In this document: positions 1 to 10,889 of the stretch, piece after piece
Numbering within the stretch: position 1 is the first letter of the stretch
Layout of the letters: each line of letters begins with the position of its first letter
DNA from: Pratylenchus scribneri
Taxonomy: Eukaryota > Nematoda > Chromadorea > Rhabditida > Pratylenchidae
Reading direction: 5' to 3'
Assembly: GCA_030063045.1 (NCBI GenBank)
Contig: JAQSEB010000041.1
Coordinates: 1,357,501-1,421,500, forward strand
DNA: 64,000 nt
The notes under the pieces: generated by a model
Databases searched by the model: none
Seen by the model: the letters and a program-made list of their open reading frames with translations, nothing else
What the model was told of the DNA's origin: nothing
Made by a program: the position numbers and the translations under genes

Positions 1-27
1 GTTACTTCTTCTGGAGATATGGCCAAA
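1..27. mobile_element. terminus of a foldback element (family B)
   Basis: The first bases match the end of the family B element found repeatedly at 33-41 kb and 63 kb (consensus end: GCTTCCTTCTCGAGATATGG followed by CCAAA). It lies in an intron of the dipeptidase gene and is cut by the window edge. Confidence 0.6.
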
Positions 28-81
28 TATGTGCCCGAAAAGGTATTCAATCGACGATACTTTCCCATCCCCCTGAGCTAC

Positions 82-2387
82 CGTAATCCATAAGTGATGC
101 AGGGTTTTTCCTTGCCAAGCCAATAATTGTCCGAAATGCAAGTGAAATCCACGTCGGCCAGGAAAGTGTCCTTGTGAGCGGCCAAAATGTCGTCCAAACC
201 CTCCGAACCACTCTCCTCCATTCCTTCGAAACAAAACTGAAAAAGGGGAAAGGGGAAATAATTGGAATTTTGGACTTTTTCGGCTACCTTCAAATTGACT
301 GGCATTTCAATGCCCAACTTTTGCATTGTCTCAATTGTGTTCAACCATCCCAGCACTGGGCCTTTGTCATCGGTGGAACCCCGGCCGAAAAGTTGGCCAT
401 TAACCTCGGTCAATTCGAATGGTTCGGTTCGCCTTAAAATAAAATTTTATATTTATTTTCACTAAAAGATTTTCTAGGGTAATTTTCAACAGAAGGGTTA
501 ATAAAAAATATTTTAACAGAAAAAAATTTAGTGTCTTAAGGATGAGTATACCCACCATCCATCATCAAATTGGGCTGGCTGAACATCCAAATGACCGTAG
601 ATGAGCAGGGTTTTCTTGTTTTTGTCGTTTCCCAATGTTCCAAACAAAATGGGTGGCAATGGGAGAACAGTCCCGTCGGGCATTGTTTGTTCACCATTTT
701 CAGCCAGAGTGCATTTTATTCCCAAAGATGTCATCAACTAAAAGAGTCAAATTCTTTCATTTTTTTTCCAAAGGCATCATCAAAACTCCGGAGGAAACGA
801 ACTTAACGCCGTTTATAATAGCTCATCAAGGAGTGAGCCAATTTAGATAATTTTAGTATCAAATTAAAGAGTAGACTTTTGGCTATCAAATGATATTAAT
901 TTTGTTTAAATTGATTCAGAATTAATGAAGTTATTACCAAAAACCAATGAATTCTTGTTTGAAAAACACATTAATAACAATCGCAAATGTTTGTAAAACA
1001 TTCAATTACAATTACAATCGCAAATGTTTGTAAAACACAATTACAATTACAATCGCAAATGTTTGTAAAACATTCAATTACAATTACAATCGCAAATGTT
1101 TGTAAAACATTCAATTACAATTACAATCGCAAATGTTTGTAAAACATACATAATTACAATTACAATCGCAAATATTTGTAAAACATAATTACAATTACAA
1201 TCGCAAATGTTTGTAAAACATAATTACAATTACAATCGCAAATGTTTGTAAAACATACATAATTACAATTACAATCGCAAATATTTGTAAAACATTCAAT
1301 TACAATTACAATCGCAAATGTTTGTAAAACATTCAATTACAATTACAATCGCAAATGTTTGTAAAACATTCAATTACAATTACAATCGCAAATGTTTGTA
1401 AAACATTCAATTACAATTACAATCGCAAATGTTTGTAAAACATTCAATTACAATTACAATCGCAAATGTTTGTAAAACATTCAATTACAATTACAATCGC
1501 AAATGTTTGTAAAACATTCAATTACAATTACAATCGCAAATGTTTGTAAAACATTCAATTACAATTACAATCGCAAATGTTTGTAAAACATACATAATTA
1601 CAATTACAATCGCAAATATTTGTAAAACATTCAATTACAATTACAATCGCAAATGTTTGTAAAACATTCAATTACAATTACAATCGCAAATGTTTGTAAA
1701 ACATTCAATTACAATTACAATCGCAAATGTTTGTAAAACATAATTACAATTACAATCGAAATGTTTGTAAAACATAATTACAATTACAATCGCAAATGTT
1801 TGTAAAACATACATAATTACAATTACAATCGCAAATGTTTGTAAAACATTCAATTACAATTACAATCGCAAATGTTTGTAAAACATTCAATTACAATTAC
1901 AATCGCAAATGTTTGTAAAACATTCAATTACAATTACAATCGCAAATGTTTGTAAAACATTCAATTACAATTACAATCGCAAATGTTTGTAAAACACAAT
2001 TACAATTATTTGTAAAAAATATCATTTGATGGTTTTTTTTTCTATAAATTCACCTTTTTTAAACCATAAAAATTAATATTATTTAATAGCCAAAAGTCTG
2101 CTATTTAATTTGATAAAAATCTCAAAATTGGTTCAATCATTGTTTTTTAAACGGCGACAATTTGCGCATATCCCCAAAAACCCACCTTCTCCGTCCAATC
2201 AATCATTTTGAACACATCTTTTCGGTGTTCCGCCGCTGCCGAAATGCTGGGAATTGCCACGGCCTCACGGAGTCTTTCAATCCATTGTTCTTTGTTCTTC
2301 TCAATTTGGCTAAAAATTAAACCAAATTTAAGGATTAATTATTGAATAAATTTACGCTGAAATTGAATCCAAAATAGCGTCAGACAT
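82..2387 (-). CDS. CNDP2: cytosolic non-specific dipeptidase (M20 metallopeptidase, CNDP2-like), 3' part outside window
   Basis: Zinc-dependent M20 family peptidase that hydrolyses dipeptides in the cytosol. Five exons are visible on the minus strand: start ATG at 2385-2387 (MSDAILDS...), 47-bp intron, exon about 2186-2310, a long intron filled by a satellite-bearing foldback element, exon about 556-737, exon about 290-432, exon 82-240. Family motifs are read directly: the metal-binding GHLDVQPA block, [12 protein letters not shown] with the bridging Asp, the [10 protein letters not shown] block with the catalytic Glu pair, and [19 protein letters not shown]. Family members are about 475 residues, so roughly the first 40-45 percent is present and the rest lies to the left. 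Splice phases join cleanly in every exon checked. The gene is downstream of RPIA on the same strand with about 620 bp between. Confidence 0.93.
799..2175. mobile_element. foldback element (family A) with satellite-filled loop
   Basis: Two arms in inverted orientation flank a tandem array. The left arm (about 799-955) reads ACGCCGTTTATAATAGCTCA, then AAATTAAAGAGTAGACTTTT and GGCTATCAAATGATATTAAT. The right arm (about 2030-2175) is its degenerate reverse complement (AATAGCCAAAAGTCTGC..., TTGGTTCAATCATTG, AAACGGCGACAATTTG). The same arms without satellite form complete 331- and 341-bp elements at 36995 and 39123. It sits in an intron of the dipeptidase gene, antisense-neutral and outside all exons. 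Confidence 0.8.
962..2008. repeat. satellite array 1, 34-37-bp unit
   Basis: Roughly 28 head-to-tail copies of a 34-37-bp unit whose plus-strand form is CAATTACAATTACAATCGCA followed by AATGTTTGTAAAACATT. Variants carry CATACATAATT junctions or AATATTTG. Each unit contains a short inverted repeat (TTACAA...TTGTAA with a 10-base loop) that could fold. The minus-strand unit is the same sequence as the array at 31962-32866. Reading frames through it (Asn/Cys/Ile-rich) are artefacts of the repeat. Confidence 0.95.
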
Positions 2388-3011
2388 TGCAACAATTTTT
2401 ATTTAGGAATTAGGAAATAAAATGGAATGAATGTGAAAATCTGCAAAATGAGAAGGAAATTATATTTATTTTATTATCATTTTGCACAAAATTTGTGGTT
2501 TTAGGTCCTAAAATGACCATCAAAACGACTCATCAAACAAATATGAACATAACATTGTGGGACAAGTCATTAAAATGATAATAATTGTGGTCATGGACGA
2601 GTGGCCAATATTATCCAAAATATATTTTATTGCTTTTGGCATTCGTCTATTTAAGATAAGGAAGAAGAAATGGAAAGGGGAAATGGAATTTGATATTCTA
2701 CCGACGTTGATTATGGGCAATAAACAAACCCAAAAAGATTAATTGCCGCAAAGTAATTTGGCAAAAATTAAACAACATATTTTGATTTTGGTTGACCAGT
2801 GCAAAAGATAATTACTAAATGTTGAAAGCAACAAATTTTGATAAATGATAATGAAAATATTATGAAAAATAATAAAATTTATTCTGATCAAAATATGAAA
2901 ATAAGTGAGCAAACATGAATAAATTTATTTATAAATTAAATTTGTACTACCCACTTAAGGCACAAAATAATTATTGTGTTGTGAGGAATGTTAGAATTTA
3001 TGTATTTTTAA
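2388..3011. other. intergenic, between RPIA stop and dipeptidase start
   Basis: AT-rich spacer of about 620 bp between two minus-strand genes. No conserved coding exon, RNA gene or repeat recognised; short open frames here lack family resemblance. Confidence 0.5.
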
Positions 3012-4936
3012 TTAATTATTCTTCGGCAAAATTCGATGGATTTCCCCGCTTGGAGTGGAAAAATAGGCAATTTGGGCGACGCCAACAAATAGACCAGTCT
3101 CAGCGACTCCTGGCAATTTTTAAATGAGATTTTTAATCAATTATTGATTGATGGATTAAACCTGGCGTGCACAGCAAACTTTGGTTAATTGCATTCCAAT
3201 CCGTCGTTGTCGTCACTGGCTTTGGGAATTGCCAATCCAGCTAGAAAGGAAGAAGTTTTTAGGGCTAGGATTTAGGTTGGCATTGGTTCATTAGATTTTT
3301 GTAAAATTTTTTGAAAATTTTCGGCCTAAAAAGGGGATAACTTTTTGAAAATTTGGGGTCTCGGGTTCGAACCCACCCAGAGGAAGGTATTTTTTCGAGT
3401 CTGGTAGCACTTTTAATTTTAATGCATCTTTAATAGATCCTAAAGGTGTCATTAGACCAAAAATAAGGTATCAAAGGTGTTATAATGATACTAAAATATT
3501 TTTGAGAGAATTAAGTGAAAAAATAATACAATAAAATTGTGATTTTCTGTGAGCACCGGGAAACATTTCTTCGTGTCCATTCGTAATGCACATTTTCCGC
3601 CTAAAATTAGCCAAAATTATTTTTAATTAAATATTTAAATGAACCATGCTTTTCGGTTATCCATCGTTGAACTGAAAATCAATAAAAAAAATTGTTAAAA
3701 TCCAACAATAAAATTACCCGGCACATAGCTGAGCGGAGCAATCTCAATTGGAATGGTTTGACTGACTCGGCCGAATTGTTCCGAATATTTGTCCAATCCG
3801 CCGATTACCACAAATTTCTTCGCACAGCTTTGAACAATTTTCTCTTGCAATAGGCATCCACCGCCGCCTTTTATGCCTTTTTGGAATTTATTATTTAATT
3901 ATTTTTTAGTGTAAAAATTACAATTTAAAGAAGCATCCACTTCATCGGCCCCGTCAATTGTCAAATCCAGTCGATTCAATTGATCCAGCTCATAAACTGA
4001 CAGTCCAGCTTCCATCAACCATTGACGAGTCTATAAATTTGAATTATTTTCATAATAAATAAAAATGAAATGGCAAGGTTAGAACGGTTCAATGGTTTGT
4101 CCTAGACCGCTCAAACCAAATACCCAATCAATAGATCTCTTCGAGGAGCATCATTTTAAAATGATTTGGCTTAGGTTTAACCAATTTTAAATTTAGTTTT
4201 GAACCAAAAACCATAAGCTGGTTTAGACGGTTTAAAACCCTTAATTTTTGATCAAACCATTGAAAAATTATTACAAATCGACGCGTAAGCGTAAGATCTA
4301 TCGATTTGGTAGGGTTTGTGGGTCCAGGACAAACCATTGAACCGTTAAAATCTTTATGACATTTTTAAAATAAACCTGAAATGAAGTGGCAACACATCGG
4401 ACATCTTTAATCTGCCCATTTTGTTGCTTTTCATTCAGCCAATCGATGAAGAATTTCATTGTAGTTCCGCTGCCCACTCCAATGTCCATTCCGTTTCGCA
4501 CTTCCGCCTCACCACATGCAAAAGCAGCCGCCTTTTTTGCAGCATCCGATTGGGAAAGTTTGTCGGACTCATCATTTTTTGTTTGAATACCATTCGTCAT
4601 TTTTTGCTTAATAATTAATTCTGGCGGTGAAATCGACTGATTTATTCCTCTTCCAATGGTTTCTTTTTGTTCTTCTTTGTTCTGCTGATTATGAAGACCA
4701 TTCATTAAAATTAGTAATTTCGATGAGCGGCAGGAAGGAGTAGTAGAAAATAATTGTTGCTGTCGTCGCCGTTGTTGGCTAGGCTTTTTGTGAAGATGCG
4801 TGAATCGGCTGATTTCTATCACTTTTCTTATCTTTCCTTGGCTGATTGTTCTCTTCGAAATTGTAGTAGAAAAAATGAATGATGGAAATGGAAGTTTTAA
4901 TAAAGCTGGGAAAATCGTTTTGATGACGGTGATCAA
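3012..4936 (-). CDS. RPIA: ribose-5-phosphate isomerase A
   Basis: Interconverts ribose-5-phosphate and ribulose-5-phosphate in the non-oxidative pentose phosphate pathway. Six minus-strand exons: about 4376-4936, 3930-4030, 3720-3880, 3615-3675 with a phase-1 join to 3525-3610, 3170-3243, and 3012-3127 with stop TAA at 3012-3014. Landmarks: AKKAAAFACGEAEV and GVGSGTTMKF (phosphate-binding), LTIDGADEVD (catalytic Asp), KGGGGCLLQEK (catalytic Lys), PIEIAPLSYVP, ALRM, and CTPGVAETGLFVGVAQIAYF near the end. The frame from 4936 gives about 130 residues ahead of the domain, basic and Ser/Arg-rich, which could be a targeting peptide; an internal ATG at 4598-4600 (MTNGIQ) would give the usual length and may be the true start. 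Confidence 0.93.
3355..3410 (+). repeat. tRNA-derived SINE-like fragment
   Basis: Carries GGGTCTCGGGTTCGAACCCA followed by CCCAGAGGAAGGTATTTTTT, i.e. a T-arm/B-box and a T-run. The same string occurs, mostly inverted, in the SOX and kinase introns. It lies in an RPIA intron. Confidence 0.55.
4082..4346. mobile_element. family C terminal-inverted-repeat element
   Basis: 265-bp element with terminal inverted repeats AACGGTTCAATGGTTTGTCC at the left and its reverse complement ending CAAACCATTGAACCGTT at the right. The interior has TTGAACCAAAAACC and GGTTTAAAACCCTTAATTTT. It fills the first RPIA intron. About ten copies occur in the window. Confidence 0.85.
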
Positions 4937-5345
4937 TTAAATTTGGGATTAAAATCTGAACTTATTTTTAATTAATTGCTTTTAATTAAGTGCAAATATA
5001 ATTAATTAATTAATTGGAAATTAAATGCAATTATTTGAAGAGACCTAAATCCTAAATTTAAGGTCTTGAACAAGTTATAATTTATCATTATTGGGATAAT
5101 GCCTTTCTTCCATAAAAATATATATAGTTATCTTATAAGGTATAATGATGCATGCGTTTAAAAAACTTCATAAAATCAAAAGTACATTTACATTTTTATT
5201 TCTCATTTATAAATTAATAATAAGTGAAAGCTCATAAATTAAATCAAATTGATATCAATGTGATGATGCTCAATGGCATTTGGGACGACTGCAAAATAAA
5301 CAAAAAATATATTTGCCTCATTTGGCATTTGGAAAACGGCTAGGG
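4937..5345. other. intergenic AT-rich sequence upstream of RPIA
   Basis: No gene or conserved element recognised. It contains a run of ATTAATTAATTAATT and would hold the RPIA promoter and any trans-splice acceptor. Confidence 0.4.
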
Positions 5346-6063
5346 GTCAATTTGCCCACCCTGCTATTTTATTTCAATTTGCCCACCTTTCAATTTGCCC
5401 ACTTTCAAAAAGCCCACCACCTATTTTATTTCAATTTGCCCACCCCCCTATTTTCTTTCAATTTGCCCACAATTTTTGCCCACCTTAATTTTTATTATTC
5501 CCAGCGTCATCCTAAGCTTATTAGGTGCCAAGTTTAGTCTACCCTAGGGTTTTCGACCATTCCGGATCCGATTCTGGTATCGGTTTTTCGAAATTTTTTA
5601 ATCGGAGCAAGTTATTGCCATTAATTATCAATTAAAAATTTAAAATTAGTTGTTCAAAATTAGCAATTACCAATTATCAAATATCAATTAACAATTAACA
5701 AATTCATACGTGGCTTTTTATTTGGCAATTTTTCCATGCAAATATTCCAGCAAATTAAATCTAATATCGTCATAATCGAAGTCAGCATGTTCGAAAAACT
5801 AAGTGACTACGAAATTGCCCGAAAATTCACCCCCGAATGTCGAAATAAATGAAAAGTAGATGGGTGGGCTTTTTGAAAAAAAATAGGAGGGTGGGCATTT
5901 TGAAAGGGGGCAAATAGAAATAAAATACGGGGGTGGGCAAATTGAAATAAAATACGGGGGTGGGCTTTTTGAAATGTGGGCATTTTGAAAGTGGGCAAAT
6001 TGAAAAGTGGGCAAATTGAAATAAAATAGCAGGGTGGGCAAATTGAAAGGTGGGCAAATTGAC
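5346..6063. mobile_element. foldback element with arms built of GCCCACC-type repeats
   Basis: The left arm (5346-5490) is a run of TTTCAATTTGCCCACC and TTTCAAAAAGCCCACC modules; the right arm (about 5855-6063) is the reverse complement (GGTGGGCAAATTGAAA, GGTGGGCTTTTTGAAA). The outermost 19 bp (GTCAATTTGCCCACCCTGC) recur inverted at the right end. The 360-bp core is AT-rich, with AATTAGCAATTACCAATTATC-like repeats. Proline/Phe-rich frames through it are repeat artefacts. Confidence 0.8.
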
Positions 6064-6499
6064 AAGACGCCTGGAAGGCTTCAAAATAAATAAATAAAAA
6101 TTATATTTCCCATCATCATTCATCATCTTTCATGCCTCAAATTTCATTCATTTATTCATTGTTTCATCGAGGTCCAATAAAACAATGCATTCAAGTTTTT
6201 CCGACGGTGTACATCCTCTCAGCAATTTAGCCTTAAATTCATCGATAATTCCCTCAAATATTTTCATTTTTACCTGCAATTCCTCCAATCCGAACTTTTT
6301 GGTCAGCAAAACTTTCTCCAAAATATCCGATTTAGGTCTCGTCAATTTAATTACATTTTTCTAATTAAAGTGTTCTCCTAATTAAGATAATATTTCAAAA
6401 TTTATTTTCCAATTGAATTAAACATTAGTTATTAATTTGAGGTAAATTTCCACTATCAAATTCCTATTTTAATTTTAGAAAAAAAATTTTCATTTAAAA

Positions 6500-9400
6500 T
6501 GCAAAAATCCAATCATTTCTTACGACGGAGAGACTCGAACTCAACAAATACCGCAGCATCAGCAGAAATTTCACCGCAAAAATCTACAACTGAGGAGAAT
6601 GCGGTGGTATGCTTTTAATAATAAACCCAAAAAAAACATTTTTGACAAATTCAGAGCATACTGATGAGGCTAAAAGAATTATCATCAAATTCTGGTTCGG
6701 CTGATGCAATTGACCAATATCAAAACATTGTCAAAGTATTTAATTTTAAAAATATATTACATTACATAAATTAAAATTAAGGATTTTGTCAATTCATTGC
6801 TAGCAAATAATCAAATTGAAAAGAAGAATTTGAAGCGGATTGCTTCCGAATTTACCAAATTCCTAGATGGGAAGGAGCTTGTATTTTTATTTGAGACATT
6901 AACAAAAGGAATTAAAGAAGAGGTTTTGATTTTTAATTGCTAAATTTATAAAGATGGTATTCATTCAATTTAACGAAAAAACATTGAAAATGTCTTGAAT
7001 GTTATAGCGCTTCAATGGTTTGTCCTAGACCCAAAAAACCCTATACCCAATTGATTCATCAAAACACGTCGATTCGAATATAATTTGTCATAGTTTGATC
7101 AAAATTAAAGGGTTTTAAACCGTTTAAAACATTTTATGGTTTTGGTTCAAAACTAATTTAATGGTTAAACCTAAGCCAAAATATTATCAAACGAAGCGTC
7201 TTGACGAGATTGATCGATTGAATATATCGTTTATGGGTCAAGGATAAAACATGAAACCTTTAAAAACTTTTTGCCATTTTTAAAAATCTTCACTCATCAT
7301 CATTTTAGAATATAGCAAATGAAAATTCAAAATGGAATTTGCTCAAATTGTGTGCAGCATTGAACAAAAATAACAAATTTGTTGCGGAATCAGCGGAAAT
7401 TTTTTGGCTGGAAATGTTCACCAGAATATCGGTAATAAAATATTGAATATAAATAAATTGAATATTATTTAGTTTTCACCAAAAATGCTTCGATTTATTC
7501 TGCCTCATTTCATTGAAAATGTGATGGACACGCTGCCAAGCAGTGAATTATTCGCCGATTTCCTATTCAAAACATTTGCCATTGGAAATTATTTGGCCGT
7601 TCTTTCTCTGGCCGGCATTTTAAAGCTAATGCTAAATCGTGATTTGTGAGTATACTTTCGGTTTTTAATATCATTTATTTTTAGTGAATATCCAAATTTC
7701 TATCGGGATGTTTACAAATTAATTCAACCAAATGTTTGTTATGCAAATTATGCGCAGAAATTCTTCGATTTGTTGGATTTGATAATGACATCCACGTAAG
7801 TAATTATAAATTCTCCATTTAAATAACTCATCAAGAAGAGAACCAATGTTGATTGATTTTATATCAAATTAAAAAACATTTTAAGTATCAAATGAAATTA
7901 ATTTTATTTGAATTGGTTTAAAATTAATGAATTTGTGCAAAAAAAAGCATTCAAAATTCATTTTTGCAAATCATTTGCGATTGTAATTGTGTTTTACAAT
8001 CCTTTGTAATTGTAATTGTGTTTTACAATCCTTTGTAATTGTAATGTGTTTTACAATCCTTTGTAATTTTAATTTGTTTTACAATCCTTTGTAATTGTAA
8101 ATGTTTTACAACCATTTGTAATTGTAAATGTTTTACAATCCTTTGTAATTGTAAATGTTTTACAATCCTTTGTAATTGTGTTTTACAATCCTTTGTAATT
8201 GTGTTTTACAATCCTTTATAATTCTGTTTTACAATCCTTTGTAATTCTGTTTTACAATCCTTTGTAATTGTAAATGTTTTACAATCCTTTGTAGTTGTAT
8301 TTTACAATCCTTTGTAAATTTGTTTTTACAATCCTTTGTAATTGTAAATGTTTTACAATCCTTTGTAATTGTAAATGTTTTACAATCCTTTGTAATTGTA
8401 AATGTTTTACAATCCTTTGTAATTGTGTTTTACAATCCTTTATAATTCTGTTTTACAATCCTTTGTAATTCTGTTTTACAATCCTTTGTAATTGTAAATG
8501 TTTTACAATCCTTTGTAGTTGTATTTTACAATCCTTTGTAAATTTGTTTTTACAATCCTTTGTAATTGTAAATGTTTTACAATCCTTTGTAATTGTAAAT
8601 GTTTTACAATCCTTTGTAATTGTAAATGTTTTACAATCCTTTGTAATTGTGTTTTACAATCCTTTGTAATTGTAAATGTTTTACAATCCTTTGTAATTGT
8701 AAATGTTTTACAATCCTTTGTAATTGTGTTTTTTTACAAATCAGGATTAAATGTTTTTTTGGGCACTACTTACAAATTTCTAAATCTAAACAAAATTAAT
8801 ATTATTTGATATCCCAAAGTCTGCTCTTTAATTAGTTAGATAACAAAATCGTCAAAATTGGTAAAGTCCTTGATGAGTTATTATATTATAAACGGTGACA
8901 ATTGGGCTTTTCTTATTTTCTAAATTGAATCCCTTTTCACACAACAGACATTTGCCACTTTATATAATTGCGGCATTTGTGAAGAAATTGGGCCGAATTT
9001 TGCTGTTCGCTCCACTCAGTTGCCAATGTCCAATAATGCAATTGATGAAGAACATTCTCTCCAGGCATCCATCAATTCATTCAATGTTGATCAATCGAAT
9101 GGAGCCAAAAACGATTGAAGAAGATCCTTATGATGAATTTGAAGAGGATTTACAAAAATGCAAAGCCACCGAATCATCACTTTGGGAATTGAAGGTGAAA
9201 TTTGGACACAATTTCATTTAATTTTGAAAATAAATTTAATATTTTTAAAGGCAATTCAATGTCATTGGCACCACAAAACAGTCGCAAAGGCTAATTTTAT
9301 AAATAGCCAAGTGCAGGATGAGGAGAATTCGCTGGGATGGAAAATTGCGGAAGAACATTTTGATGAAATTTGCAAACGTTCAAAGGAAAAGCTGGAAAGC

Positions 9401-9568
9401 ATTTCGAGGCAATCAAAAATGGGCGAATATTCTGGAGAGTATGGCGAAGAAGAGGATGGAGAAAATGATGATGAGGAAGAACCGATGACGAAGAAGCAAA
9501 GACGGTCGGAAAAGGAAACATTCTTGAGGGAACAATTACCTGAAAATTTTCATTTTTTTCAACTATAA
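6500..9568 (+). CDS. NOC4L: nucleolar complex protein 4 homologue (NOC4/NOC4L, CBF/Mak21 domain)
   Basis: Predicted small-subunit (40S) ribosome assembly factor acting in the nucleolus with NOP14. Starts at ATG 6500-6502 (MQKSNHFLRRR) and ends with TAA 9566-9568; AATAAA follows at 9598. About nine exons splice in phase: 6500-6605, 6656-6736, 6783-6922, about 7311-7430, 7473-7646, 7686-7796, 8951-9194, 9250-9568. The recognisable family core is EYPNFYRDVYKLIQPNVCYA, FFDLLDLIMTSTHLPLYIIA, AFVKKLGRILLFAP, NILSRHPSIHSML, EDPYDEFEEDL and ESSLWEL, all typical of NOC4. The C-terminus is acidic then basic (KKQRR). A satellite-bearing element lies in the intron that interrupts the STHLP motif. Confidence 0.92.
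7008..7258. mobile_element. family C element in NOC4 intron
   Basis: Copy of the family C element: TTCAATGGTTTGTCCTAGAC at the left, GGTCAAGGATAAAACATGAA at the degenerate right end, interior GGTTTTAAACCGTTTAAAAC. Entirely intronic. Confidence 0.8.
7820..8908. mobile_element. foldback element (family A) with a different satellite in its loop
   Basis: The left arm (7826-7960) has AACTCATCAAG, then ATCAAATGAAATTAATTTTA and TTGGTTTAAAATTAATG. The right arm (8785-8908) is its reverse complement: AATATTATTTGATATCCCAA, GTCTGCTCTTTAATT, CTTGATGAGTTATTATATTA, ACGGTGACAATTGGGC. Between them is satellite array 2. Located in the NOC4 intron at 7797-8950. Confidence 0.78.
7976..8738. repeat. satellite array 2, about 27-bp unit with 224-bp higher-order period
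   Basis: About 28 copies of a 23-27-bp unit, TTTTACAATCCTTTGTAATTG plus TAAATG. The core TTACAATCCTTTGTAA is a perfect 6-bp-arm hairpin. A block starting at ATTCTGTTTTACAATCC occurs at 8221 and again at 8445 with the same order of variant units, giving a 224-bp higher-order repeat and pointing to recent block amplification. Confidence 0.93.
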
Positions 9569-9639
9569 AATCACACAAATTTATCAGATCAAAATTCAAT
9601 AAAAATTGTTGGCAAGATTATTGTTTTTAATCGATAAAA

Positions 9640-10665
9640 TCAATATGAACGAAGATTTGTGAGATAAGTGCGTTGATCGTGTAAAATTCTGTTGCCAAGC
9701 CAACATGAATTGAAAATGCATTTTCGGCATTGATGGACGTCGAATTTCTCCGACGTTGATTTCCGTTCAATTTGCACAACCAACCGATCGAAGCAACGTT
9801 TGTCCTTGACGGTCACAGAGCCGGCCGTGTTTTCACCGGCGTGCAGCCCGAAATGACTTAAAATTTTGTGGAGAATTTTAAATAAACTCGACATTTTCTT
9901 AACCACTCACCCTACGCAATTTCTCTCCGGAATTTGTGTGTAAAAATCCCAATAACCAAGTCCGGTGGCTCGTCTTCTTAAAAAGCAGAAAGAAATCGAT
10001 AAGAAAAGTATAAAAAATAAATTTAAATTTAGCTATAAAAAGAGCAAAAAAACATTCTACTCAAAAAGGAATTGAACCCTAAGGGTCAATAAAGGTTAGC
10101 CGAGGAAGTTACCCACTCGATCATGAATGTCATGGGTGACTATTGTTAAAATTAACTTATATTTAATTTATAAAAATTACCTGTACAAATTAAACCAAGC
10201 ATGATCCTGCCTAATTGTGAGCTAAATTTTTGGGATATTTCATTATCAAATAAATGTTTTTTGCACCGTTCCAATTCTGTACCATCCTCTAAAATAAATG
10301 AATGGAATTTATTTGAGGATAATGCCAACTAAAATAACCTTGGCAATTTTGCATCAAATCCATCCTCTTCATGCGTTGATTCCCCTCCAATGGGAATATG
10401 CGTTTCGCAGGTTACTGTCCTATAAATTTTGCCATCTAATTGTTAAAATTAGTTGATTTACCCGCAAGTAATCTCATTTGAATCTCTTAAATTTAAATAA
10501 ATATTGGCTTTTTTCCATGGTTTCAAACCTATAATAGGTGCAATAAATATTCCTAAAAATTGGTGAATTTTAATTGATTAAAATTTGTAAAAAAATTCAC
10601 TCCGCATCAATTTGGACGGCCAAAAGGAGCACAAAGGTGATCAATAACATGCTACACCGCCTCAT
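9640..10665 (-). CDS. predicted small secreted protein, family not recognised
   Basis: Starts at ATG 10663-10665 with a textbook signal peptide (MRRCSMLLITFVLLLAVQIDA), so the product probably enters the secretory pathway. Further minus-strand exons are about 10480-10545 (GLKPWKKANIYLNLRDSNEI), 10340-10420 (VTCETHIPIGGESTHEEDGF), 10187-10290 (ending QLGRIMLGLICTG), 9915-9975 (RRATGLGYWDFYTQIPERNC) and 9640-9865 (ending YLTNLRSY, stop at 9640). Several cysteines (CETH, ERCKKH, KRCF, HQCRKCIFNSCW) suggest disulphides. The join between exon 1 and 2 is out of phase in my reading, so the first boundary is uncertain. It starts 225 bp after the TTC27 stop on the same strand. Confidence 0.6.
10055..10150 (-). 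repeat. tRNA-derived SINE-like sequence
   Basis: On the minus strand: TGATCGAGTGGGTAAC (A-box-like), then TTAGGGTTCAATTCC (B-box/T-arm) and a T-run. The cloverleaf does not close, so it is not a working tRNA. Intronic to the small secreted protein gene. Confidence 0.5.
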
Positions 10666-10889
10666 TCTCCCATTACCAATTTTACCTTCGGTTTGCATGA
10701 TTCATTTCCAACCAACCCATTCCCCCAATTTTTCCCACTCCCAAAAAGACCCAAAAGGACGCCCATTCTTCCCTCTCAATTTTATAGTGCAAATGACCTT
10801 GAGAGAATATTTATTATTGGTGGAAAATTCGGATTTAAAGTAAAACAAAGAATAAAACAACAAAAAGGGCATAATTCAAAAATAATTTA

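Noticed and set aside
962..2008. CRISPR-like regularly spaced repeats
   Set aside because: Units are contiguous tandem copies with no unique spacers, in an intron of a eukaryotic gene. It is a satellite.
6148..6345. Minus-strand frame ending GCTPSEKLECIVLLDLDETM
   Set aside because: Looks somewhat protein-like but has no ATG at its start, no splice partner I can attach, and lies between a foldback element and the divergent NOC4 start. Not enough to call a gene.
8519..8809. 96-residue Cys/Phe-rich protein
   Set aside because: Direct translation of the satellite unit in alternating frames; it lies in a NOC4 intron.
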